Source of the DNA: a virus
Direction: 5' to 3' (one strand)
DNA: 45,850 nucleotides
Virus record (IMG/VR): IMGVR_UViG_3300046542_000330
Coordinates: 1 to 45,850 of that record
Shown here piece after piece: positions 1-7,312 of the stretch. A program made the position numbers and the translations under genes. Numbering within the stretch: the first letter of the stretch is position 1; every line of letters starts with the position of its first letter. The notes under the pieces are model-generated. The model did not search any database. It saw nothing but the letters and a program-made list of their open reading frames with translations, and was not told where the DNA came from.

Positions 1-107
1 GCCCAGGCCCACCCCAGCCCACATCAGCCAGCGCCGCCTGCTTCGCGCTTCGCCCCATAGGGGAAACCGGCGATTTGGAGACGGCTTGATGTTTCCTGAG
101 ATATCGG
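1..107. other. host chromosomal flank left of attL
   Basis: These bases precede the left attachment repeat and should be the host DNA that lay downstream of the tRNA-Arg gene before integration. I see no gene, RNA or clear repeat in them. Confidence 0.7.
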
Positions 108-127
108 TGGTCCCTCCGACTGGAATC
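108..127. repeat. attL core, 20-bp direct repeat
   Basis: Twenty bases here are identical to 45724-45743, which form the 3' end (T-arm, acceptor strand and CCA) of the tRNA-Arg gene. The flanking bases differ on both sides, so the identity is exactly 20 bp. Integration into a tRNA 3' end that leaves a short tRNA fragment at the far end is standard for tyrosine integrases. Confidence 0.95.
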
Positions 128-163
128 CTATATCGAATATAATCAATGGCTTAGATGATGGTT

Positions 164-183
164 GCGTAATTTTGGCGTAACCA
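164..183. promoter_or_regulatory. putative left integrase arm-type sites
   Basis: GCGTAA occurs at 164-169 and 175-180, exactly 11 bp apart, the second inside TGGCGTAACCA (173-183). The same 11-mer recurs at 45592-45602 next to the integrase. One-turn spacing and presence on both arms of attP fit arm-type integrase (or Xis) binding sites. This is inferred from position and repetition only. Confidence 0.55.
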
Positions 184-259
184 TTTTCGATTCTTTTGAG
201 CGCCGTAGTTTCGCGGTCCTTGCCGGTTTTTCGATTCTATCCTATCCGGCAACGCGCGT

Positions 260-284
260 AAAAAAAGCCACCGCAAGGGTGGCT
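260..284 (-). terminator. Rho-independent terminator of the left operon
   Basis: On the minus strand an AGCCACC stem, a four-base loop and its complement are followed by a run of seven T. It lies directly after the last gene of the long leftward operon, between that gene and attL. Confidence 0.85.
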
Positions 285-287
285 TGG

Positions 288-638
288 TCAGAAGGGTAGG
301 TCCACCCCAGGTTCTTCCCGTGGGTCATGTGGAACATGGGGGCGCGCTGCGATCACGCGAGTTTCCGTGCCGGTGGCATTGTTCCAACGCTCGATGGCTT
401 TCTCCTCAGTCATGGCCCATGGCCCTGCAGCGCCGCAGTCGCCGCACTGGACCTGGCTCGGCCAGTCTTCGGACCTCTTGTGCTCCAGCTCCACTTCGCC
501 GATGCCCAGCGCGCTGCTCTTGCGGCAGAACGGGCAGCGCCCGATAGTTATGCGCTTCCATGTGCCGTGCTCGCCGTCGCTGGACCACACCATATCGAGT
601 TCGCTAACCTGGGATTCTTGGTCATCTGTGTAGATCAT
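288..638 (-). CDS. Lar-like restriction-alleviation zinc-finger protein
   Basis: 116 residues. The centre shows the Lar-type double CxxC pattern (CPFCRKSS near residue 35 and CGDCGAAGPWA near 67), followed by the helix EEKAIERWNNAT typical of this family. Lar proteins of lambdoid phages ease type I restriction, and the same small zinc-ribbon fold is widespread in phages with unproven roles. A GAGG box lies six bases before the ATG. It is the last gene of the left operon, about 17 bases after the HTH gene and just before a terminator. Confidence 0.75.
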   Translation of the reverse strand: MIYTDDQESQVSELDMVWSSDGEHGTWKRITIGRCPFCRKSSALGIGEVELEHKRSEDWPSQVQCGDCGAAGPWAMTEEKAIERWNNATGTETRVIAARPHVPHDPREEPGVDLPF

Positions 639-654
639 TGGTCGCCTCGCCGAG

Positions 655-933
655 TCAGTGCCGGTCCTGGTACTTGGCGACCCACTCCAGCACCTCCTTG
701 GCCCGGTACAGCGCCTGGCCCCGCGCCCCAGTGGAGGAGGGCAGTCGGATGGCTTTCGGGAAGTCCGGCAGGCATGCCATGCGCTCGCGCACCTGAGCCT
801 CGCTGCGCTTCAGGACTGCGGCGATCGTGGCGATGTCCCACAGGTCGATCTCGAGCGGGATTGGTGGCCGGATCTGCTTGGCGACTGCTGCGGCCAGGCG
901 GTTAATCAGATCGGTATCGGAATTGGCTTGCAT
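655..933 (-). CDS. AlpA/MerR-like HTH protein, candidate excisionase
   Basis: 92 residues from the ATG at 933. Residues 30-90 look like a short winged HTH of the AlpA/excisionase class: a DLWDIATIAAVL recognition region, then PKAIRLP and a C-terminal ALYRAKEVLEWV helix. The start is chosen because the upstream small gene stops at 935, leaving one base between stop and start, which suggests translational coupling; a GTG start at 993 would lengthen it by 20 residues over that gene. Closeness to attL makes an excisionase role plausible, but a transcription factor is equally possible. Confidence 0.65.
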   Translation of the reverse strand: MQANSDTDLINRLAAAVAKQIRPPIPLEIDLWDIATIAAVLKRSEAQVRERMACLPDFPKAIRLPSSTGARGQALYRAKEVLEWVAKYQDRH

Positions 934-934
934 T

Positions 935-1036
935 TCAGGTAAACCTCTTGAGGAGGCAACCGCGCGCATGCGGCTGCCCAAGTTGTTGGCCACAGGCGAT
1001 GCACCTCGCCGGGCTTCGTGTAACGTAGATAATCAT
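935..1036 (-). CDS. 33-residue CxxC mini-protein
   Basis: A short frame (MIIYVTRSPARCIACGQQLG, then a tail with one more Cys) whose ATG overlaps the previous stop as ATGA and whose stop lies one base before the next start. The CxxC plus a later His/Cys hints at a metal-binding knuckle. Its reality rests on the tight coupling on both sides; function unknown. Confidence 0.45.
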   Translation of the reverse strand: MIIYVTRSPARCIACGQQLGQPHARGCLLKRFT

Positions 1037-1158
1037 GATCGTTCGGCGCTCCGCAGCGCCTGCGTGGACCGCGCTGGCGGAAGCGGCTGCCACCACCATT
1101 GCAGCCACATGTGCAGGATCAGGTTTCCGATGGTGTAAAGGTCTGGGCCCATGGTCAT
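1033..1158 (-). CDS. 41-residue Trp-rich small protein
   Basis: The frame begins at an ATGA overlap with the upstream gene (stop 1155-1157) and ends at another ATGA overlap with the next one. The middle is hydrophobic (LYTIGNLILHMWLQWWWQPL) and could touch a membrane. No family recognised. The two precise overlaps are the main support. Confidence 0.45.
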   Translation of the reverse strand: MTMGPDLYTIGNLILHMWLQWWWQPLPPARSTQALRSAERS

Positions 1159-1472
1159 GCTTTCTGGTGCTTAAGGACTTCCTGCAAATAGTCCAGGCAC
1201 TCAAGAGCTTTAGGCTCGCTCTCGAACACATCCTTGGCATTATTGATGGCCTTTTCCACCTGCACGCCCCTCAATCGATGCACTTCGCCGACGACTTCGG
1301 GAATCTCGTACTGGTGACGTGGCCCGAAGAGGATCGCGGAAATATCGCGCATGCCCTGTTCAAAGCGGTCCTTGCGAACGATTTTGCCGTCATCACGAAA
1401 CTCGTACTCACTGGGCTCGCCTTGCCGGTATTCTGGTGCGCGCAAATCCTTTTCGGTAACTTCGCGGCTCAT
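1155..1472 (-). CDS. hypothetical phage protein (105 aa)
   Basis: The start ATG at 1472 overlaps the stop of the preceding ASCH-like gene by ATGA. The sequence is soluble and charged (REVTEKDLRAPEYRQGEPSE at the N-terminus; helical, Lys/Glu-rich C-terminus). I do not recognise the family. An upstream in-frame ATG at 1595 would add a 41-residue extension that only shadows the neighbour, so it was rejected. Confidence 0.7.
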   Translation of the reverse strand: MSREVTEKDLRAPEYRQGEPSEYEFRDDGKIVRKDRFEQGMRDISAILFGPRHQYEIPEVVGEVHRLRGVQVEKAINNAKDVFESEPKALECLDYLQEVLKHQKA

Positions 1473-2154
1473 GCTTGACCACCCTTCGCATTCAGTTGCT
1501 TGAACTCGACCACCCATACCCACGGGTTGGCGTCCCAGCTGCCGGCGCCGTTGATTTGTTCCCACAGGAATTGATAGGCATCGTCCGCATGGCACCAGTT
1601 GCCCGGGTCGGCGTAGGTGTGCTCGTGGTGATAGTAGGTCCCGTCACCCTCGTGATGGATTGCATGAATACCTTCCGCCAGACAGTCCTCGTCGCTAATG
1701 TCCTGCAGCCGTTCGACGCGCACGCTGACGACCTCCAGCAGGATGCGGCTGGCCCAGCGCGGCATGTGGATGCTGGGGCGCCAGCGCAAACCCTCCGTGT
1801 CCTCCATGTTCTTTATCCACTGCTCGTCGGTCGCCCGGTACATGAGTTCGCAGTCGGCTCGTTCGGCTTCCGGCACGTCCGGTCCGCGAAAGTCGTTGAT
1901 GAAGTGAGTCTCGCGCACCCACAGGCGGTCCCCGGGCTGGCCGTAGGGGCAATGTCTCCAATGCCCAGCCGCCATTCCCCTGCCACTTGGAGAGGGGCCA
2001 TTCGGCATCCACTTCCCTGTGCCGCCAGCATCGTGGCAGATTTCGGTTATCTCCCATGGCGGAAGGTCTTTCACACGCGCCGCGTCTGCGTCTTGCTGCC
2101 GTCGAGCAGCGCGCGCACCATCGGGGCGCTGAAGAGGATTGGACGTTCTTTCAC
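1469..2154 (-). pseudogene. ASCH-like phage protein, frameshifted
   Basis: The N-terminus (VKERPILFSAPMVRALLDGS, then KTQTRRV) reads in one frame from a GTG at 2154 that overlaps the upstream stop, and stops at 2071. The rest (VKDLPPWEITEICH, then YGQPGDRLWVRETH, MPRWASRILLEV and a C-terminal SWDANPWVWVVEF) reads in the -1 frame to 1469. Together they form the usual ASCH-type phage protein with the family's KTQTRRVVK motif. Sequence CGCGTGTGAAA lacks one G compared with CGCGTGGTGAAA, so a single-base deletion, a sequencing error or -1 slippage explains it. No canonical slippery heptamer is present. Confidence 0.75.
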
Positions 2155-2702
2155 GATGCACCGCCTTTCTCGCCATCGGTGCTGGTGGCGCGCACGGCGG
2201 CTCGGTCGACGCGCTCGATCTCGGCGAGAATCAGTGCACCAGCTTTGACCAAGTTGCAGCGGTCGGTCGTCGGCTTCCACCAATTCGCAGGCCAAGGCCA
2301 CGCACCCGGCAGGACACCGGGCGTGGTGATATCTTCGGCGCGCATGTAGCACAATGCCGCCGTCCGCAGTTCTTTCTTCTGGTACTTGTCATCATGCTCC
2401 GGCGTCCAGCCTTCCCTCTCGAGCTGGCGGCGGCGCTCGGCCAGAACATCGCGAGCGGCGGCGCTCTGCTCGCCTTCTTGTGCGACCTTGGCTGGGGATG
2501 GTGCGTCTGCCGGCTCCCTGCTGATGTACGTGAAGTAGAACCGCGCCAGCTCTTCCGACGGCGTGAACTTGTATCCTTCCGGACCGTAACTCATGCAGGA
2601 CAGGGCGATCTTCTCCATCTCGGCCGCGAATTGGTCTGCGCTTAGGTAGGGTGCGCCCTCGCGCGGCTGGGCGGTATTCGGCTTGCTCTCGTTGTCAATC
2701 AT
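2151..2702 (-). CDS. conserved phage early protein (183 aa)
   Basis: The C-terminal half (AARDVLAERRRQLEREGWTP near residue 83, then PGAWPWPANWWKP and LVKAGALILAEIERVDR) matches a motif I know from many early-region phage proteins of unknown function. The N-terminal half is variable. Start ATG 2702 has GAGG six bases upstream; an ATG at 2708 would overlap that ribosome site. It lies two bases after the preceding stop. Confidence 0.75.
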   Translation of the reverse strand: MIDNESKPNTAQPREGAPYLSADQFAAEMEKIALSCMSYGPEGYKFTPSEELARFYFTYISREPADAPSPAKVAQEGEQSAAARDVLAERRRQLEREGWTPEHDDKYQKKELRTAALCYMRAEDITTPGVLPGAWPWPANWWKPTTDRCNLVKAGALILAEIERVDRAAVRATSTDGEKGGAS

Positions 2703-2704
2703 GT

Positions 2705-2872
2705 TCATCCTCGATTAATTACCTGCTGCCCGCTCGCGCGCTCCGCCTCGATCAGCTCCCACCCCAGCTGGCGCCGGATCTCCTCCGGCGCCGGTGGCGG
2801 CGTGCGTTCCTGGAGTCGCCTGGCCAGGTACTCGCGCACCTGCTGCTGGGTCGGGTGGGTCACCTGCGTCAT
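2705..2872 (-). CDS. small conserved phage protein (55 aa)
   Basis: Starts at ATG 2872 behind a strong GGAGG box at five bases. The body (REYLARRLQERTPPPAPEEI, then RRQLGWELIEAER) is amphipathic and resembles small early proteins of other proteobacterial phages. Function unknown. It overlaps the 3' part of the preceding frame. Confidence 0.7.
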   Translation of the reverse strand: MTQVTHPTQQQVREYLARRLQERTPPPAPEEIRRQLGWELIEAERASGQQVINRG

Positions 2873-3026
2873 TGCTGCCTCCTGCGGTCGGGGCTTCAAC
2901 TGCCAGCTGGTCTATGCGCGCCAGCAACGCACTGCGGTATTGGCCCAGCGTCTGGAACGCGGCCGCGTGGCCGTCGTCGGCCACCAGGAGGCGCACCGAC
3001 GCCAGGGCTTGCTGCCGGTCGGCCAT
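2715..3026 (-). CDS. hypothetical early protein, overlapping frame
   Basis: ATG 3026 overlaps the stop of the helicase-like gene as TGATG. The first 45 residues (MADRQQALASVRLLVADDGH, then FQTLGQYRSALLARIDQL) look like a genuine helical protein. The last 50 residues are Gly/Ala/Pro-rich and overlap the well-supported 55-aa gene in another frame, so the natural C-terminus may have been lost through a shift near 2880. Confidence 0.5.
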   Translation of the reverse strand: MADRQQALASVRLLVADDGHAAAFQTLGQYRSALLARIDQLAVEAPTAGGSNDAGDPPDPAAGARVPGQATPGTHAATGAGGDPAPAGVGADRGGARERAAGN

Positions 3027-3745
3027 CACGCCGCCAGCGCGCGCTGGGCCCCATCGGCCGGCGGGCGGGTGTGCTGGTCGAAGTCGCCCATGTCCAGGCC
3101 GCGCATCAGGTACTCGCGGAACGCCTCAATGCCGCCGTTGTCGATCTCGGCGCGCACCGCCAGGTAGAAGCGCGGCAGGTGCCGCGGCGGCACCTCCAGC
3201 ACGGCCAGCCGGCGGTCCGATTCCAGCACCGGCAGGAACTCGCTGGAGGTCGACAGGAACACGAAATTCATCCTGTTCTTGCGGGTCTGGGCGGGCTGGA
3301 ATTTCTGGGAGATAGTCAGCGCCACGGCGGACACCAGGTCCTTCAGGCGCGCCGCGTTCTTCTTCGAGAACGGGCCCTCGAACACCGCCAGCCGCGCGCC
3401 ATCGGCCCAGCGGTAGTTGAAGGTGGCGTGCAGCTGATCCGCGTCGTGCACGCGCACGCTGTTGTCGCCATACACCTGGCGCATGATGGTGTTGAAGAAC
3501 AGGCTCTTGCCGGTGCCGTTCTCACCGTTGACCACCAGCGCCAGGTCCATCTTGACGCCGGGGTTGCGCAGCGGGTAGGCCAGCCAGCACAGCACCCAGT
3601 GGCACTTGGCCTCGTCGTAGTCGCACAGGTGCAACAGCAATGCCTTGATGTTGGCGAAGTTGGCCGGCTGGTGGCCGCTGCGGTCGGTGAAGACGCTCAG
3701 GATCGCGGCGGCAAGCAGGCGGAGGTTCTGGAACATGGCTTTCAT
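3026..3745 (-). CDS. free-standing SF3-like helicase (P-loop) domain
   Basis: 239 residues with a Walker A GENGTGKS at about 72-79 inside WLAYPLRNPGVKM...ALVVNGENGTGKSLFF, a sensor-like Asn/Ser segment (NRMNFVFLSTSSEF) and SDRRLAVLE. It aligns along its length with the C-terminal helicase part of the primase-helicase at 14267-16999 but lacks the primase half and the C-terminal region. The expected acidic Walker B pair (LFEE in the large protein) is VFEG here, so ATP hydrolysis may be impaired. AAGGGAG lies seven bases before the ATG. It could be an accessory helicase, a replication regulator or a decayed copy. Confidence 0.75.
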   Translation of the reverse strand: MKAMFQNLRLLAAAILSVFTDRSGHQPANFANIKALLLHLCDYDEAKCHWVLCWLAYPLRNPGVKMDLALVVNGENGTGKSLFFNTIMRQVYGDNSVRVHDADQLHATFNYRWADGARLAVFEGPFSKKNAARLKDLVSAVALTISQKFQPAQTRKNRMNFVFLSTSSEFLPVLESDRRLAVLEVPPRHLPRFYLAVRAEIDNGGIEAFREYLMRGLDMGDFDQHTRPPADGAQRALAA

Positions 3746-3784
3746 GGCGGTTCTCCCTTGGTATTTGTGGTTGGGTTTGCTGGC

Positions 3785-5545
3785 TCAGGCCGCCAGCCGG
3801 GCAAGTTCGTGCTCGTGGGCGATGTTGGCGCGGATGACGGCCACCGCCGGCGGCGGCGAGACGCTGTTTCCGATCATCCGCACCTGGGCGGAGCCGGATA
3901 GTGGCCGCGTCACCGTACGGCCGCGCTTGTCGGTCTTGGTGTACACCGGGTCGAGGATGTAGTTGCGCGGGAACCCCTGCGCGTTGGCCAGCTCGCGGGG
4001 CACCAGCATGCGCAGGCCGATGTCGACCACTTCCATCAGCTCGCCGTTGACCGTCACCAGCTCGGGGAACTCGGCGTCCTTCAGGCTCGGGCAGTACTCG
4101 CGCAGGAACGCGCGGATCTGCTCGCGCCGGGCCTCGTACTGCCCCGGGCGCGCGAGCGTGGTTCGTACCTCGGCGTGGTGCAGGCCGGCCGCGCTGACGG
4201 TGCCCAGCGGCTCGTTGGTGGCAGCGACAGTGCTGGTGCCGCGCAGCTTGACCAGGTTGCTCGTCACGACCGCGTGGCGGTTCTCGGTCACGATCGTGCT
4301 CAGTGGCGTCTGCACGTCCCACGTGCCGTTGCCGTTGCTCTGGTTGTCGATGCCCACCAGGTGCGCCGTGATCACCGAGCTGTGGTCGGACGTCGTCACC
4401 GTCGGCATCGGTTGCTCGACGCTGGCGCCGACCACGCCCTTGTAGTGCTTGGCCAGGTACGCGCAGGTCACGCCTACCCGGTCCTTGGTGACGATGGTCG
4501 GCATCGGCCGGTCGATCGCCACGTTCTGGCTGCCGCTCTTGTAGTACTGGACCAGCGATGGCACTACCAGGGCGCGATGGTTCTCGGTCGTCAGCGTGCC
4601 CATCGGCTGGTCGACCGATACCGGCTTGCCAGCATAGATCGGGCCTCCCTGACCGACGATGTACGGGCGCACCGCGTCCTTCACATAGCGCTCGAACCCG
4701 CGCCCCACGCGGCGCAGCGTCGCCGGCGCGAGCGGCTTCTTGCGCTCGAAGATCGACGGGCACGGGATCGACCAGTCAATGCAGTCGGCGGCGGTGGCGA
4801 ACGGCAGCAGCTTCCCGGCCCTAACGGCAGGCGAATCGGGCGCACCGTGGGTCGGCTCGGGCCAGCGGATCGCGACGCCGTCGCGGCGCATCACCATGAA
4901 CAGGCGGCGCCGGATGGTCGGCGCGCCGTAGTCGCAGGCGCGCAGGATGCGCCACTGGACGTCGTAGCCCAGTCCCGCGATAACGCGCTCGATCGGGAAG
5001 TCCTCGCCCAGGGTGGCCATGATCTCGCCCATGTCCGGATGGTCTTTCGGCAGGCCGGTGGTCAACGCCATCAAGAACGCCTTGAACGTCCGTCCTTTGT
5101 GCTCCTTGATCGGGCGGCCGTGCGCGTCGAGCGGGCCCCAGGTCAGGAACTCCTCGACGTTCTCGAGGAACATCAGGCGCGGCGCAAGCTGCGCGCCCCA
5201 CCGCAGCACCACCCACGCCAGCCCGCGCGTCTTCTGGTCGAGGATGTTGAAGCCCTTGGCCTTGGAAAAGTGAGTGCAGGTCGGCGAGAACCAGGCGGCG
5301 CCCAGCGGCCCGTCGCCGATCACGCGGCGCGGGTCGATCAGGAACACGTCCTCCCGGTAGTGGCGCGTGGTCGGGTGGTTGGCCTCGTGCATGCACAGCG
5401 CCTCGCCGTCGTGGTTGATGGCGATGTCCGGATCGCGCCCGAACGCCTGGCGGATGGCCTCGCTGGCCCCGCCGCCCCCGGCGAAGTTGTCGGCGATGCG
5501 CTCGTGGCCGAAGCCGAGGGGGAGCGTGAAGGCGTCACGTTTCAT
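3785..5545 (-). CDS. C5 cytosine DNA methyltransferase
   Basis: 586 residues. Motif I IADNFAGGGGASEAI (17-31) binds AdoMet, the catalytic Cys90 lies in SPTCTHFS (a PTC variant of the usual PPC), and ENVEEF (128-133) is motif VI. Between roughly residues 300 and 460 five units of the type QPMGTLTTENHRALV recur (PMPTIVT, PMPTVTT, PLSTIVT, PLGTVS), as in large phage C5 methylases. The C-terminus carries the target-domain ending (AQVRMIGNSVSPPPA). Likely protects phage DNA from host restriction. ATG overlaps the reverse transcriptase stop by ATGA. Confidence 0.9.
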   Translation of the reverse strand: MKRDAFTLPLGFGHERIADNFAGGGGASEAIRQAFGRDPDIAINHDGEALCMHEANHPTTRHYREDVFLIDPRRVIGDGPLGAAWFSPTCTHFSKAKGFNILDQKTRGLAWVVLRWGAQLAPRLMFLENVEEFLTWGPLDAHGRPIKEHKGRTFKAFLMALTTGLPKDHPDMGEIMATLGEDFPIERVIAGLGYDVQWRILRACDYGAPTIRRRLFMVMRRDGVAIRWPEPTHGAPDSPAVRAGKLLPFATAADCIDWSIPCPSIFERKKPLAPATLRRVGRGFERYVKDAVRPYIVGQGGPIYAGKPVSVDQPMGTLTTENHRALVVPSLVQYYKSGSQNVAIDRPMPTIVTKDRVGVTCAYLAKHYKGVVGASVEQPMPTVTTSDHSSVITAHLVGIDNQSNGNGTWDVQTPLSTIVTENRHAVVTSNLVKLRGTSTVAATNEPLGTVSAAGLHHAEVRTTLARPGQYEARREQIRAFLREYCPSLKDAEFPELVTVNGELMEVVDIGLRMLVPRELANAQGFPRNYILDPVYTKTDKRGRTVTRPLSGSAQVRMIGNSVSPPPAVAVIRANIAHEHELARLAA

Positions 5546-6738
5546 GCGGGCTTCCGGTGGGTTTTGGTAAACGACCGATTCACGGCATGGCCGCGCCTCA
5601 GGACCGCGCGCGCGACTTGGGCGCGGTCAGCATGGCTGCTGTCCGACTGGCGCAGCAGGCCGAGATAGCTGTTTGCCGCGGCGTACACCATGCTGTCGTC
5701 CATGGTGCGCAGGCGCTCGACGGCCTGCCCGACAGTGCGCCGGCGGGTGCGCGTGTGCCAGGGCTTGATCACATGGCCGACGAAGTCGACGCCGCGCGCC
5801 ACCGGCTGCAGGATCGTCTTGCTCGGGTTCAGCCTGGCGCCCAGCGTCGTGGGCAGGAACGCCTCAATGCTGGCCAGGGCCGCGTTCAGCCACTGCGGCG
5901 ACTCGTGCAGCAGAACGAAGTCGTCGACGTAGCGCACGTAATGGCGGGCGCGCACCTGGTGCTTCGCGTACTGGTCGAGCGCGTCGAGGTAGATGTTGGC
6001 GAAGAACTGCGACGACAGGTTTCCGATCGGCAGGCCGAGGTGGCCGGGCTGGCTGGCCAGGCGCTTGTGCGGCGGCACCAGTTCGACCAGCCGGCGTTCG
6101 CCGCGCAGCTCGTAGTCCGCGCGCGGGTCGTGGAACAGGATCACGCCGGCCAGCCACAGCCACCAAGGCTCCGTTACGCGGGCGGCGATCTGGCGCCACA
6201 GCACGCGCTTGTCGATCGAGACGAAGAAGTTGGCCAGGTCGCACTTCAGGTACCACAGCGGCCGGCTCCAGTTCTGGGAGGCGGTGCGGATCTTGCCTTC
6301 CAGGCGACGGGCCGCGTACAGCGTGCCGCGGCCCGGGATGCAGGCGCAGGTGTCGCTGATGAACGAGGCGTAGAAGCGCGGCGCGATGCGGTTGTACAGC
6401 AGGTGGTGCACGATCCGGTCGCGGAAGTCGGCCGCCCATACCTCGCGCGGCCTGGGGCGCGTGATGATGAAGCAGATCGAGCGGCCGGGCCAGTAGCTGC
6501 CGTCGGCCAGTTCGTCGCGCAGGCGCGCCAGGTTGCGCTCCTGGTCCTGCTCGAAGGCGGCGGCGCTGGCCGAGTTGCGTTTGGTCTTGCGGCAGTCGAG
6601 GTAGGCCTGCACCAGCTCCTCGAAAGAAAAATCAGCATGGGGGCTGCCGGGATAATCTGCGGACCGCGCGAGCGCGGAGGCTGGCCGACTTGTTGTTGTT
6701 GTTCTGGTTGCCGTTGTTGAAGTTCTGATTCCAGGCAT
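5542..6738 (-). CDS. DGR reverse transcriptase
   Basis: RVT_1 polymerase. Using the ATG at 6738 the catalytic Asp is 167 (YLKCDLANFFVSID), the motif IGNLSSQ (238-244) replaces the usual QGxxxSP and is diagnostic of DGR enzymes, and YVDD is at 270-273. It copies the template RNA with errors at adenines. The start is uncertain: the frame is open to 6975, the ATG at 6738 lies inside the template repeat, and the conserved part begins only at about SFEELVQAYLDC (near 6630). A GTG at 6612 behind GAGGAG is another option, though it would trim conserved residues. The end overlaps the methyltransferase start. Confidence 0.9.
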   Translation of the reverse strand: MPGIRTSTTATRTTTTSRPASALARSADYPGSPHADFSFEELVQAYLDCRKTKRNSASAAAFEQDQERNLARLRDELADGSYWPGRSICFIITRPRPREVWAADFRDRIVHHLLYNRIAPRFYASFISDTCACIPGRGTLYAARRLEGKIRTASQNWSRPLWYLKCDLANFFVSIDKRVLWRQIAARVTEPWWLWLAGVILFHDPRADYELRGERRLVELVPPHKRLASQPGHLGLPIGNLSSQFFANIYLDALDQYAKHQVRARHYVRYVDDFVLLHESPQWLNAALASIEAFLPTTLGARLNPSKTILQPVARGVDFVGHVIKPWHTRTRRRTVGQAVERLRTMDDSMVYAAANSYLGLLRQSDSSHADRAQVARAVLRRGHAVNRSFTKTHRKPA

Positions 6739-6763
6739 AGTCGTCGTTGGCAGCGTGCTGCGT
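6654..6763 (-). repeat. DGR template repeat (TR)
   Basis: 107 bp (6654-6760) align without gaps to VR1 (7326-7432) and VR2 (7777-7883). Read on the minus strand in the target frame it encodes QHAANDDYAWNQNFNNGNQ followed by four Asn codons, with nine AAC codons in all. Differences to the VRs fall at TR adenines. It lies between avd and the RT core, the usual DGR place. The last 35 bases of the transcript side, including CCGCGCTCGCGCGG, are identical in all three copies. Confidence 0.95.
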
Positions 6764-6784
6764 GTATTCGTGCTATCTACATCG

Positions 6785-6818
6785 CCCCGCCGAAGGCCGC
6801 AGCGGCCGATCAGCGGGG
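6785..6818 (-). other. hairpin upstream of TR, probable DGR RNA structure
   Basis: Outer arms CCCCGC/GCGGGG (6 bp) enclose an inner perfect palindrome GGCCGC-N-GCGGCC (6 bp, one-base loop), separated by small internal loops. It sits about 22 bases 5' of the TR in the transcript. DGR template RNAs are known to need structured flanks for cDNA priming; the role here is inferred. Confidence 0.5.
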
Positions 6819-6938
6819 AAACTGCGCCAGACCTTCCCGAACTAGGTCGGGTGGTATCTGCGGTGCGCATGGCGGTGGCCTTGTGGGCCAGCGGCACGAC
6901 CAGATTAAAAGTTCGCACAGTCATGGTGGCCGTGACCA

Positions 6939-7295
6939 TCAGGAAGCGGGCGACATTGCGGAGCGGCGGCGCCATCCAGTGGCCTGCTTGCCGATGCTGG
7001 TGGTCAGATCGACCGCCCGGGCGTATTGCTTGACCGAGATCAGGCGCTTGTCCTGCGACAGGCGCAGCAGCAGCTCCGCCACCTGCAGCCGCTCGATGAG
7101 CCCCTGCAGGTGCGGCGCCTTGTCTTGCGCGGTGTTGGCGCGGAAGACCAGGATCGTGATCTTGACCACCTCGTCGCGCATCGCCCCGCCAATCGATGCC
7201 TTGAAGTCGCGGGGCATGTTCTTGGCGAGGTCGGTGACGACGTCGAGGAGGTCGTAAGCAGCCTTGTAGATCGGCAGCTGGGTATGGAGTGCCAT
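6939..7295 (-). CDS. avd: accessory variability determinant Avd
   Basis: 118 residues, helical and basic, of the four-helix-bundle Avd / 23S-rRNA-intervening-sequence fold: IYKAAYDLLDVVTDLAKNMP at 9-28, then GGAMRDEVVKITILVFRANT and LQGLIERLQVAELLLRL. Avd forms a pentameric barrel that binds the reverse transcriptase and template RNA and is needed for mutagenic homing. It lies between the second variable gene and the TR, as in the Bordetella phage cassette. No clear ribosome site precedes the ATG, so translation may be coupled to the gene 17 bases upstream. Confidence 0.9.
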   Translation of the reverse strand: MALHTQLPIYKAAYDLLDVVTDLAKNMPRDFKASIGGAMRDEVVKITILVFRANTAQDKAPHLQGLIERLQVAELLLRLSQDKRLISVKQYARAVDLTTSIGKQATGWRRRSAMSPAS

Positions 7296-7312
7296 GCTGA
7301 GAAAGGGCTAAA

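Noticed and set aside
2651-5668. Long plus-strand frames opposite the methylase and helicase genes
   Set aside because: They run antisense to genes with catalytic motifs and consist of Arg/Gly/Ala-rich low-information sequence.
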